From UBA6168 sp964643005 (lineage in GTDB: Bacteria; Bacteroidota; Bacteroidia; Chitinophagales; Saprospiraceae), in the NCBI GenBank assembly GCA_964643005.1, contig CAZXQI010000003.1:1-64000 (forward strand): a DNA stretch of 64,000 nucleotides. Direction: 5' to 3'. This document shows, piece by piece, positions 33,408 through 42,100 of this stretch; the first letter of the stretch is position 1; each line of letters begins with the position of its first letter. The position numbers and the translations under genes are program-made. Below the pieces are notes generated by a model. It saw only the letters and a list, made by a program, of their open reading frames with translations, was not told the origin of the DNA and made no database searches.

Positions 33408-34760
33408 TCAATGCTCTCCGACCATTTCTTCCAATCTGATGGGCAGATGCGATTTTATCCACTCCATATAGTCTCCGCTATATCCCGCCTTCTTTTGCAG
33501 TGCATTTACTTTTTCAAAAATAGCGGCGGAAGTCGCATCGTCCGGCGGGGCGTGTTCTTTCAGTTCCCGTAATAGCTCCAAGATATTTTCATCCACGATG
33601 CTTTCTTTATTGCGGAACTGCTCGTCCATTTCCTGTTCGGCAGAATCCGAGTAAGCCTCGGCGATGGTTTCGGAAATGCTCCTTCCGTGCTCCATGCTCT
33701 CTTTGATGTTCCCCCGACCCGTCACCGCATTGCCGATAGCGAAGACATTGATATGCCCCTTCACGCGGCAGCACTCGCCTTCTGCAACGTCAAAGACGTG
33801 TCCCTGCATCGGGACGCCGGGCATCGGCAGGGGAATGCTCCCGATAGACGACACCACTAAGGGCGTCCGGAATTCCTTATCGCTTCCCGGGACTTCGCTG
33901 ACTCTGCCATTTTCCACGACCGTCTCCCGCAGCGTCAGCCCGACCAGTCGGTCATCTTCCACAATTTTTCCAACGGGGATATGGCAGGGCAGCACATTGA
34001 ACAGGAATTTGGCCTGTGCATTCTGTAGCACCTTTTCGCGCACCATCTCTGCTTTGGCGAGTTTTTCCGGCGTGTCCGTTTCGGCTGGTGAGAGCGGCAT
34101 GTCCTTTACCCGGCGGCGATAGATGAGCGTGCAGCCTTTCAGACCGAGGTCGCTCAGCGCGAGGCCCTGACTATCCAGCACCTTTGCAATTCCCCGCTCT
34201 AAGTCGAACATATTGACGGAGATGCCCCGCTCAAACAATGCTTTTTCTACCGTCTCCATCATCAGCGCCTTGGCCACGTCAATGGAAGCTAATCCGCCGC
34301 CAATCACTACGGCGCCGTCTCTCGCTACGATTTGCTCTCCCTGATAATCCGGTTCGTGTTTGTGGTTGTACCAAAAGATAAACGGGTTCTGATAGTACAA
34401 CCCCTTGCCTACGTAGTCGTCAATGCCCTCGATAGAAAGCGGTCGGTCGCGCCAGGCGCCCGTGGCTAACAAGATGGCCGAGAAGCCCCAGTTTTTTGTA
34501 ATGTCCTGAAACTCAATCTCTTCCCCTAATCGCACATTGGGGACAAAGCTCACGAGCGGGTGGCTCAATTTTTCATTGATATTAGCTTCTTCCTTGTCTC
34601 TTAGCTTGGTGTGCCACTTGGGCAGGCCGTCTTCAATTTTCCCGTAGGGCAGTGCATTCTGCTCAAAAACAACCGTGCGAATACCGCGGCGACTCAATTG
34701 GTAAGCGGCTTCGGCGCCAGATACAGCGCCTCCGAAAATAGCGATGATGTGAGGATTCAT
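33408..34760 (-). CDS. GltD / adrenodoxin-reductase-type FAD-NAD(P) oxidoreductase
   Basis: The 450-residue flavoprotein begins with an FAD-binding Rossmann motif in variant form (IIAIFGGAVSGAEAAYQLSR). A second nucleotide site reads GAVVIGGGLASIDVAKALMM (about residue 150) and the closing FAD block reads NVFAIGNAVTGRGNIKESME. YRRRVKDMPLSPAE matches the GltD/NfnB family. Such subunits move electrons between NAD(P)H and ferredoxin-like partners. The C-terminal 60 residues are helical and family-specific. It lies 163 bases upstream of the NuoEF fusion on the same strand and is likely transcribed with it. Confidence 0.85.
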   Translation of the reverse strand: MNPHIIAIFGGAVSGAEAAYQLSRRGIRTVVFEQNALPYGKIEDGLPKWHTKLRDKEEANINEKLSHPLVSFVPNVRLGEEIEFQDITKNWGFSAILLATGAWRDRPLSIEGIDDYVGKGLYYQNPFIFWYNHKHEPDYQGEQIVARDGAVVIGGGLASIDVAKALMMETVEKALFERGISVNMFDLERGIAKVLDSQGLALSDLGLKGCTLIYRRRVKDMPLSPAETDTPEKLAKAEMVREKVLQNAQAKFLFNVLPCHIPVGKIVEDDRLVGLTLRETVVENGRVSEVPGSDKEFRTPLVVSSIGSIPLPMPGVPMQGHVFDVAEGECCRVKGHINVFAIGNAVTGRGNIKESMEHGRSISETIAEAYSDSAEQEMDEQFRNKESIVDENILELLRELKEHAPPDDATSAAIFEKVNALQKKAGYSGDYMEWIKSHLPIRLEEMVGEH

Positions 34761-35123
34761 ATTTTCAATTTTGCAAAAACCAGTGTTTCGTATGCAGGAA
34801 ATCTTTGATAAAGAGCGAATAGCCGGTCTTCATCTCAGTCCATCCCCCCACCCTTCCGCGCACTTCTAACCGGCGCCTTTCTCTTTTTTTATTTTTAAAA
34901 AAAATCCCTGAACAGGGTGAAATCTAAAGGCCGTCGCCTTTCCGGTTTTTTATTTTTAAAAAAATATCTCTATTGAAAATCAATGAGTTAAATTAGGCGG
35001 TGGCCGAAAACCGACCATCGCCTAATATTGAGTTCTGAACGGCTCGGATACTCGAGTCATTTAAAACTTCTCAAAATTCAGGCTCCTCAGGGCCTGTACT
35101 TCGGGCAAACGAATCGTCCGCCG
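34761..35123. other. Intergenic region with hairpin and two poly-T/poly-A repeats
   Basis: This 363-base gap holds no gene. TTAGGCGGTGG (34993-35003) pairs with CCATCGCCTAA (35015-35025) as a hairpin after korB on the minus strand, with only a weak T tract (ATTTAA). Two similar direct repeats lie at about 34875-34905 and 34936-34965. Each is CGCCTTTC, a few bases, then a T run, ATTTTT and an A run. Confidence 0.5.
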
Positions 35124-36173
35124 CTATTTGATTTCCCAGGTTCCAGCGCCCGCCAGAAGCTTGTCCAATTCTCCGGCGCCTAAGTTCTGCGTGGCCTCGT
35201 CAATCTGACTGAACAACATGTCCTCGTAGCAGGGCCTTTGTACGCTATAGAATACGCCAAAGGGACGGGGCAGCGCATTTTCATTCGTGGACGGATCGTC
35301 GAAAAAGCGCGCGAGCATCTGGGCTTTTACCTGGTCGGTCTCATCGTGAATCCAGAGATCGTCTTTGGAAAAACCATCTGTGTTCAAATCCACGATGGTC
35401 GGCGTAAAGCCATCTAAGCGAATGCCCTTTTCATTTTCTTTTCCAAAAACTAAGGGCTGGCCGTTTTCTAAGAAGACGGTCGTGCTGGGCTTGGACTCTT
35501 TTTCCGTGAAGGAAAAGAAAGCGCCGTCGTTGAAAATATTGCAGTTCTGATAAATCTCCAAAAACGACATACCCCGGTGCTGATTAGCTCTGGCCAGCAT
35601 GTCCTTGAGGTGCTTAGGATCCCTGTCCATAGAGCGGGCGACAAAAGTCGCATCGGCGCCCAGCGCCAGCGCCACCGGATTCACCGGATAGTCGAGGGAG
35701 CCAAAAGGCGTGGATGCCGTCCGCTTGCTTTTCTCCGAAGTAGGAGAATACTGCCCCTTAGTCAGACCGTAAATCTGGTTGTTGAATAAAATGAGATTCA
35801 AATCAAAATTGCGTCGGCAGGCGTGGATCACGTGGTTGGTACCGATGCTCAGTCCGTCGCCGTCGCCCGTTATGATCCAGATGTCCAATTCAGGGTTGGC
35901 CATTTTCAGGCCGGCGGCAATGGCCGGAGCGCGCCCGTGAATGCTGTGCATCCCGTATGTCTCCATATAGTACGGAAAGCGGGAAGAGCATCCGATACCG
36001 GAGATAAATACCGTCCCCTCTCTGGTCTTGTTCAGGTCGGCCAGCGTGGTCTGGATTTGTTTTAGAATAGAATAATCGCCGCAGCCCGGGCACCAGCGAA
36101 CGTCCTGATCGCTGGCAAAGTCTTTGGCTTTCAATGGAATGGCGGCGCCGGTATTTTGATGATCAACTGCCAT
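35124..36173 (-). CDS. korB: 2-oxoacid:ferredoxin oxidoreductase, beta subunit
   Basis: The 349-residue protein binds thiamine pyrophosphate. WCPGCGDYSILKQIQ (Cys28, Cys31) opens the domain, GIGCSSRFPYYMETYGMHSI HGRAPAIAAGLK follows, and the TPP/Mg motif is TGDGDGLSIGTNHVIHAC with the later FNNQIYGLTKGQYSPTS. With the alpha subunit it oxidatively decarboxylates a 2-oxoacid, most likely 2-oxoglutarate, to the acyl-CoA and reduced ferredoxin. The start lies 103 bases after the alpha gene. The 2-oxoglutarate assignment rests on family resemblance. Confidence 0.92.
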   Translation of the reverse strand: MAVDHQNTGAAIPLKAKDFASDQDVRWCPGCGDYSILKQIQTTLADLNKTREGTVFISGIGCSSRFPYYMETYGMHSIHGRAPAIAAGLKMANPELDIWIITGDGDGLSIGTNHVIHACRRNFDLNLILFNNQIYGLTKGQYSPTSEKSKRTASTPFGSLDYPVNPVALALGADATFVARSMDRDPKHLKDMLARANQHRGMSFLEIYQNCNIFNDGAFFSFTEKESKPSTTVFLENGQPLVFGKENEKGIRLDGFTPTIVDLNTDGFSKDDLWIHDETDQVKAQMLARFFDDPSTNENALPRPFGVFYSVQRPCYEDMLFSQIDEATQNLGAGELDKLLAGAGTWEIK

Positions 36174-36276
36174 GACTAAAAAAATTAATTGATTGATGAA
36201 TGAAAAATTCGATTTTGCACTTTGTCCTCTCCCCTCTCTCAGCCCTTACTTCTATTTCTTTTTTTTCAAAAAAAAA

Positions 36277-38121
36277 TTAAGAAAGCAGGCTTACGGCAAA
36301 ATCGTATAGTTCTTCGGCGGCTATCGGCGTGCCCTGCATCTTGTTGTACTGGATGACAGGCAACAGGTATTTGTCCCGAATGACTTTCGCCAATTGGCCA
36401 TTATTAATTTCAGGTATTAAAATCTTGTCGTATTGCTTTAGCATTTCGCCCAGGTTGCGGGGGAAGGGTCGCAGGTAGCGCAGGTGCGCATGTCCGGCCT
36501 TGTATCCCGTCTCCAACAGTTGGCGAATCACGGACTGGCAGGCGCCATAGGTCGAACCCCATCCGAGGATGAGTAATTCGCCGCTATCGTAGCCAGTCTC
36601 CACCTTTTGCTCTGGAATATAATCGGCGATTTTCTCCACCTTGGCCTCTCTGGTCTTAATCATGCGCTCGTGGTTGCCCGGATCATAGCTCACGTTGCCG
36701 GTGCCGTCTTCTTTCTCCAATCCGCCCACCCGATGCGTCAGACCCGGCGTGCCGGGGATGGCCCAGGGGCGCGCCAGTTTTTCGTCTCTGGTATAAGGCA
36801 TGAAGGGAATGCCGTTTTCATTCTGTTTGGCAAATTCCACCTTAATCTCCGGCAGGTCGGAGGCCTTCGGAAAGCGCCAGGGCTCGGCGCCATTGGCAAT
36901 GAAACCATCACTCAGCATGATGACCGGAGTCATGTGTTGCAGCGCTATGCGGCAGGATTCAAAAGCCACCTCGAAGCAATCGCTCGGCGAATTAGCAGAA
37001 ATAACCGGCATGGGGCATTCGCCGTTTCGACCGTACAGCGCCTGTAACAGGTCGGCCTGCTCCGTCTTGGTAGGGAGGCCGGTGGAAGGGCCGCCTCGCT
37101 GCACATCTATTATGACTAAAGGCAGTTCCAGCATGACGGCCAGTCCCATCGCTTCGCCCTTTAGCGCTAAGCCAGGGCCGGATGTGCCGGTGATGCCCAG
37201 GTTCCCTCCGTAGCTGGCGCCGATGGCCGAACTGATGGCGGCAATCTCGTCTTCTGCCTGGAAGGTCTTCACCCCGTAATTCTTGTACTTCGCCAAACTG
37301 TTCAGAATGCCCGAAGCGGGAGTAATGGGATAGGAGCCGTAAAACAAGGGAAGACCTGCCTTTTTGGAAGCCACTATCAATCCCAGTACGGCGGCCTCGT
37401 TGCCCATGATGCTGCGGTAAGTCCCTTTGGCAAGCTGGGCGGGCTTAACCGTATAACGGGTGGTAAACTCTTCATTCGTTTCGGCCAAATGAAAGCCCGC
37501 ATGGAGGCACTTGCGGTTAGCGTCCAGAATATCCGGCTTGTTTTTAAACTTAATGGAAAGATAGCGCTCGGTGGTGTCCATCGTCCGGTTGTAGCGCCAG
37601 AGCAGATAGCCCAACACGAGCATATTTTTACAGCGGTCTTTTTCCTTGGTGCTGAGGGGGGATTCCGCGAGCGTTTCGCGGGTCAGTTTCGTTATCGGAA
37701 GTTTAATAAGCTCGTAGCCGTCTAAAGAGCCGTCTTCTAAGGGATTAATGCCATCCGCATATTTCGCCAGACGAAGGTTCTTCGTGTCGAATCCATCTTC
37801 GTTGATGATGATCGTCCCACCTTTCCGAAGTTGTCTGAGATTGACTTTTAGCGCTGCGGCGTTCATGGCGACGAGCAGGTCGAAGTGGTCGCCGGGGGTA
37901 AAAATCTCCCTACTTCCAAAGTGTAACTGAAAGCCGGACACTCCGGGAACTGTGCCCGCCGGAGCGCGTATTTCCGCCGGAAAATCGGGGAAGGTGGCCA
38001 GGTCGCTGCCAGTAAGAGCAGTATCGTCGGTAAACAAGCCGCCGGTGAGTTGCATTCCATCGCCGGAGTCTCCGGCAAATTTGATGACGACGGCATCCTT
38101 TTCAAGCATTTGAATATCCAT
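36277..38121 (-). CDS. korA: 2-oxoacid:ferredoxin oxidoreductase, fused gamma-alpha subunit
   Basis: The 614-residue protein has the gamma domain first (VIKFAGDSGDGMQLTGGLFT, ending near residue 190), then the alpha pyrimidine-binding domain (FYGSYPITPASGILNSLAKY, GASYGGNLGITGTSGPGLAL KGE, VIIDVQRGGPSTGLPTKTEQ) and the C-terminal transketolase-like domain (LLILGWGSTYGACQSVIRQL). The gamma-alpha fusion is the usual form in aerobic Bacteroidota and Actinobacteria. Such enzymes often replace 2-oxoglutarate dehydrogenase. An in-frame TTG three codons upstream is unlikely to be used. Confidence 0.93.
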   Translation of the reverse strand: MDIQMLEKDAVVIKFAGDSGDGMQLTGGLFTDDTALTGSDLATFPDFPAEIRAPAGTVPGVSGFQLHFGSREIFTPGDHFDLLVAMNAAALKVNLRQLRKGGTIIINEDGFDTKNLRLAKYADGINPLEDGSLDGYELIKLPITKLTRETLAESPLSTKEKDRCKNMLVLGYLLWRYNRTMDTTERYLSIKFKNKPDILDANRKCLHAGFHLAETNEEFTTRYTVKPAQLAKGTYRSIMGNEAAVLGLIVASKKAGLPLFYGSYPITPASGILNSLAKYKNYGVKTFQAEDEIAAISSAIGASYGGNLGITGTSGPGLALKGEAMGLAVMLELPLVIIDVQRGGPSTGLPTKTEQADLLQALYGRNGECPMPVISANSPSDCFEVAFESCRIALQHMTPVIMLSDGFIANGAEPWRFPKASDLPEIKVEFAKQNENGIPFMPYTRDEKLARPWAIPGTPGLTHRVGGLEKEDGTGNVSYDPGNHERMIKTREAKVEKIADYIPEQKVETGYDSGELLILGWGSTYGACQSVIRQLLETGYKAGHAHLRYLRPFPRNLGEMLKQYDKILIPEINNGQLAKVIRDKYLLPVIQYNKMQGTPIAAEELYDFAVSLLS

Positions 38122-38740
38122 ATCTAACAAAATCTTTATGGTGTAAAGTAAGAGACGAAATGCTATAATGCCGAATTTTCAACTGCGAATTTTTTCTTTT
38201 AGAAAAATTAGTCCTTGTCGTTAGGATAAAAATCTTGCAAAAACTCAAAAAGAACAGCTAAACACAGTTCAAAAATCCACCTTCAATCTGACGAGGCTTC
38301 CGCGGATCGCTTCCCCAGATGGTCATTTGCGCATTTCGGTACGCCGATTTAAAATCAACTTGGCGCTTATTTCTAAAATGCTTTTTTTCTAAAAAGTTAA
38401 ACGAGCGCCAAAATAGCAGATAGCTTTTTACAAAACGATGGCAAAAATCACCGAGAGGGCTTCTAAAAATCAAAAGAACTCACAGCGCATCGAGGGAGAG
38501 CCGTTTTTAGAAACTAAAAAAGAGAAAGTGTAGCGCTGAAGTCCGCAGTCGGGGAATCATTATTAAAAAAAATTGACAATTATTGAATCAAATGCAATTC
38601 TTCAGCACGGGGGGCTTTCTAAGTTTTTAAGGCTGGGTTTTTCCGCTGAATTACTTTGGAATTGCGCCTGCAAAAAAGCCGGGGCAGGCCATTCAAGCAA
38701 ATATTTGTTAAATTAAAATTCAAGAAATCAAACAAAAGAA
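38122..38740. other. Intergenic region upstream of korA, no gene recognised
   Basis: About 620 bases without a supported gene. A 71-codon frame on the minus strand (38258-38473) has no recognisable sequence and poor starts. I see no tRNA or rRNA. No perfect TAnnTTTG box was found at a typical distance from korA. Confidence 0.4.
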
Positions 38741-38744
38741 TTGG

Positions 38745-38773
38745 TTGAACGCATAAGATATATTCTATCTTTG
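38745..38773 (+). promoter_or_regulatory. Promoter of a short transcript
   Basis: TATCTTTG (38766-38773) is a perfect TAnnTTTG box. TTG at 38745-38747 is 18 bases upstream and a second TTG at 38741 is 22 bases upstream. The predicted start is near 38780. About 230 bases later a terminator follows, so this is a compact transcription unit. Confidence 0.7.
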
Positions 38774-38830
38774 CATCATATTTTAGGAGCCAAACTATGT
38801 AGGTCGGCCATTTTCCAAAAACTGTATCCC

Positions 38831-38998
38831 ATGAAAAGAACTTTAACCAGACTACTCCACCACTACATTAGTTCTTTATACCCACCACACACTAAGGCGC
38901 TTCCATCTCCTATTAATTTCATTGGAAAAAAATCGAGAGCATTAGTTCTTTTTGAACATGGTCAAAAACTCGCACGGTCAGACTCGTACTCTTTTTGA
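38831..38998 (+). CDS. Possible 55-residue basic peptide in a short transcript, or non-coding RNA
   Basis: An ATG at 38831 opens a 55-codon frame (MKRTLTRLLHHYISSLYPPH ... ending in SRALVLFEHGQKLARSDSYSF) that stops inside the terminator hairpin. The peptide is rich in Arg, Lys, His and Ser and matches no family I know. The frame could equally be chance, with the transcript acting as a small RNA: a start-stop ATGTAG occurs earlier at about 38796, and the 13-base string CATTAGTTCTTTW occurs twice (near 38868 and 38940). The unit lies between divergent korA and the large secreted protein gene. I cannot assign a function. Confidence 0.3.
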   Translation: MKRTLTRLLHHYISSLYPPHTKALPSPINFIGKKSRALVLFEHGQKLARSDSYSF

Positions 38999-39012
38999 CT
39001 GTGCCCTTTTTT
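38972..39012 (+). terminator. Intrinsic terminator of the short transcript
   Basis: GCACGGTCA (38972-38980) pairs with TGACTGTGC (38996-39004), nine pairs including one G-U, around a 15-base loop. CCTTTTTT follows directly. Confidence 0.8.
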
Positions 39013-39138
39013 GGTTTAAAAAATAGTTTTCAAAAAGAACCCTCACAGGTTTAGGTCATTCGCTTTTCGGCAGATATTTTAGACTGCTTCGGGAATTGGA
39101 AATATTGACATACAAACAAAAACCGGTACATATAACCC

Positions 39139-42100
39139 ATGCTACAACCGATACACACCTGCAAGTTCAGGTCGTCATTGATAGCTTTGATACGGCCTGG
39201 GAATTTGCCAAAGCAAAGTATTCTATGGCTCCCCATCGCAACTGCATTTTCCCTGCTGTTGCTCCCCTCCGTACTCATTGGTCAGTGCTATTCGATGATT
39301 TGCAACCAGAACGTGGAATTGGCTTTGGGAAACGATTGTACCGCTTCAGTCAATCCCTATTTTATTATTGAAAACAACTGGTCGTGCCAGGGACCGATGA
39401 CAATGGAGTACTACGACAATAATGGCGACTTCATCGGCGACTTAGTCACGGGCGATTATCTGGGAGACACACTTCAGGTACACGTGACACACAAATGGAC
39501 AGGGCTGACATGCTGGGGCTCCGTCTATATCATCGACAAGAAAAAACCGGTCATTCAGCCGAATCACCTGGCGCTGAATTGTGCGCAGGATACGGATGTT
39601 TCCTCCGTCGGAATGCCGCCCATCGGCGACAATTGCAGCAATCAGATGGCGATCAGCCATCAGGATTCCACTTTTGAATTTGACTGCGGCTTTATCGGTT
39701 TTAAAAAATATTTCGCTCCGTCCAATTGGACGGTAACATTAACGGATACTGGGGATGGTGGGGTAGATGTCACGGGAGCTCCCAATTCAATACTGGTCGA
39801 AGGGGCCGGTAACTCCCCTCAAACAATTAGCCCATGCTATGTGACGAGTTTTTCAATCGTCATACCGGCAGACGGCTATGTCAGTTTTGATTGGAGTAGT
39901 TTTGGGGGCTCCACTTTTAATCTTGACGCTTTCTACCTCACCATCAACAATTGGAGTGTACAACTCTCAAACGACTCCATCCAAAGCGGCGCCTTCACTA
40001 CGGGGCTGCTCCACGCCGGCGATTTGCTCTCTTTCGACCAAACTTCCGACGGCGACGCCAACGTCGTGAACACGCTTATTTCCAATTTTCATTTTCAAAC
40101 ACAGGCATGGAAGGTTCTGCGCCGAACCTGGAGCGCCACCGATGAGTGGAACAACACCGCCCATCAGAACCAATTCATCGCTCTCTTGCGGACGCAGCTT
40201 TCTCAGGTGGTTTTTCCGCCCGACTTAGACGGCGTCAATGGGCCGATTCTAGCCTGCGACGATCCGGCAACGCCTCAACAGACGGGCGTCCCGTTCATTG
40301 ACGAGGACGGCGATCCCAACACTGCGAACGACCAGTTTCCATTGGAAAGCGGAGATTGCTTTTTTACGCTGAGCTACGAAGACCTGATCAGTCCCAACTG
40401 CCAGGGCAGCGAACTCTTAGTGCGGAAGTGGACAATTGCCGACGAATGTTCCGGCGAGATTTTGGAGCGCGAACAACTCATCTACCGGCAGGATCTGATA
40501 CCTCCTGAATTGACCTGCCCTCCACCCACCGTACTCAGCACCGGCGATTTTGGCTGCTTCAGCACCATCTATCTGCCGCAGGCCGAAGCCGCGGATAATT
40601 GCTCAGCCATTATAGACATTACTCCCTCCTGGGATTTTGGAACCGGATACGGACCTTTCGGCGGAATTGAACCAGGAAGCTATACAGTAGTATATCAGGC
40701 CGGCGACGCCTGTGGAAACACCTCCACCTGCTCCACGACCGTCACGGTAGAGGACTTTGTGCCGCCCACCATGGTTTGCAAAGACCTTCCCGATGTCCTT
40801 CTCAATGAAAGCGGGCAGGCTTTCGTGGCAGCCGACGCAATAGACGACGGAAGTTTTGACTGGTGCTGTATCGAGAGCTACAAGATCAGGCGAGTCGAGG
40901 ACCCCGACACGGCTTACGGCTCCTTCCTAACGGTGGATTGCGACGACTTAGGCGCCCCTGTCATGGTGCATTTGCAGATCATGGATTGCAGCGGCAACGA
41001 CAACTTCTGCGAAGTTCAGATCAGCGTCCACGACGACCAAAACCCCAGCATCCTGCCGCCCGCCGACCTGACGGTGGACTGCTCCACAGATATTGGCAAT
41101 CTCTCCCAGTTTGGCGAGCCGATTGCGACGGATAACTGCAATTTTGAATTAGTGGAAACGGCCGCCTACGACCTGACAAACTGTGGAGAAGGTACGCTGA
41201 CCCGCCACTTTGTAGTCAGCGACCAGGCCGGAAATACCGCTACTGCACAGCAAATCATCTATCTATCCAACATCATTCCCTGGAACCAGGACGGCAGCCT
41301 GATCGAATGGCCGCCCGACCTTTCGCTGCCGGGATGCGGCGTCTCTATGGAGCCGCACAATCTGCCTCCGCCTTACAACGCCCCCGGCTTTCCGGGCGAG
41401 CAGAGCGCCTGCCAATCCCTGACCGTCAACCATCAGGATGAAATCGTCTGGATTGCAGAGCCGGCCTGCTATTTTATCTATCGCAACTGGATCGTCACAG
41501 ACTGGTGTCAGTATCAACAGGGAGGAAACGCAGGAATCTGGCAGCACATCCAAGTATTGGAAGTGCAGGACAATGAGCCGCCGGCCTTCATCAATGCACC
41601 CTCTGATATTCATATTCCACTGGAAAACGGCTGTTTTGCAAATGTGAATCTGCCCTCGCCTGAAGCGGACGATTGCAGCAACCAGACGACAATTACCGCC
41701 TCCGGGGCTTTGGGCAATGGGTTTAATTTTCAAAATGTACAGGCGGGCGTTTATCCCATGACTTACATAGCCAGTGACGGCTGCGGAAATGTCGCCACAC
41801 ACAACTTCACGGTGACCGTAGCCGACGACGAACCCCCGCATGCCTCCTGCCTCAACGGCCTGACTGTCATGCTGGACTACAGCGGCCAGCTCACGATAAA
41901 CGCAAGCGTTTTCAACCTGAACAGCTTCGACGACTGTACCGCGCCGGAGGATTTACAATTCAGCTTCTCCCCTGTCCCGGGAAATGCGGAGCAGACTTTC
42001 AACTGCGATGACGTAGGACAAAACAGCATACAGCTCTGGGTCTTTGATCAGGGCGGCAATGCGGCTTTCTGTCAGACTTACCTAATGATACCGGACTACC

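Noticed and set aside
38258..38473. 71-codon gene upstream of korA
   Set aside because: No recognisable sequence, poor start context and composition like the surrounding gap.
38745..39012. 6S RNA or tmRNA
   Set aside because: No long central-bubble duplex as in 6S RNA and no tRNA-like ends or tag frame as in tmRNA can be drawn.
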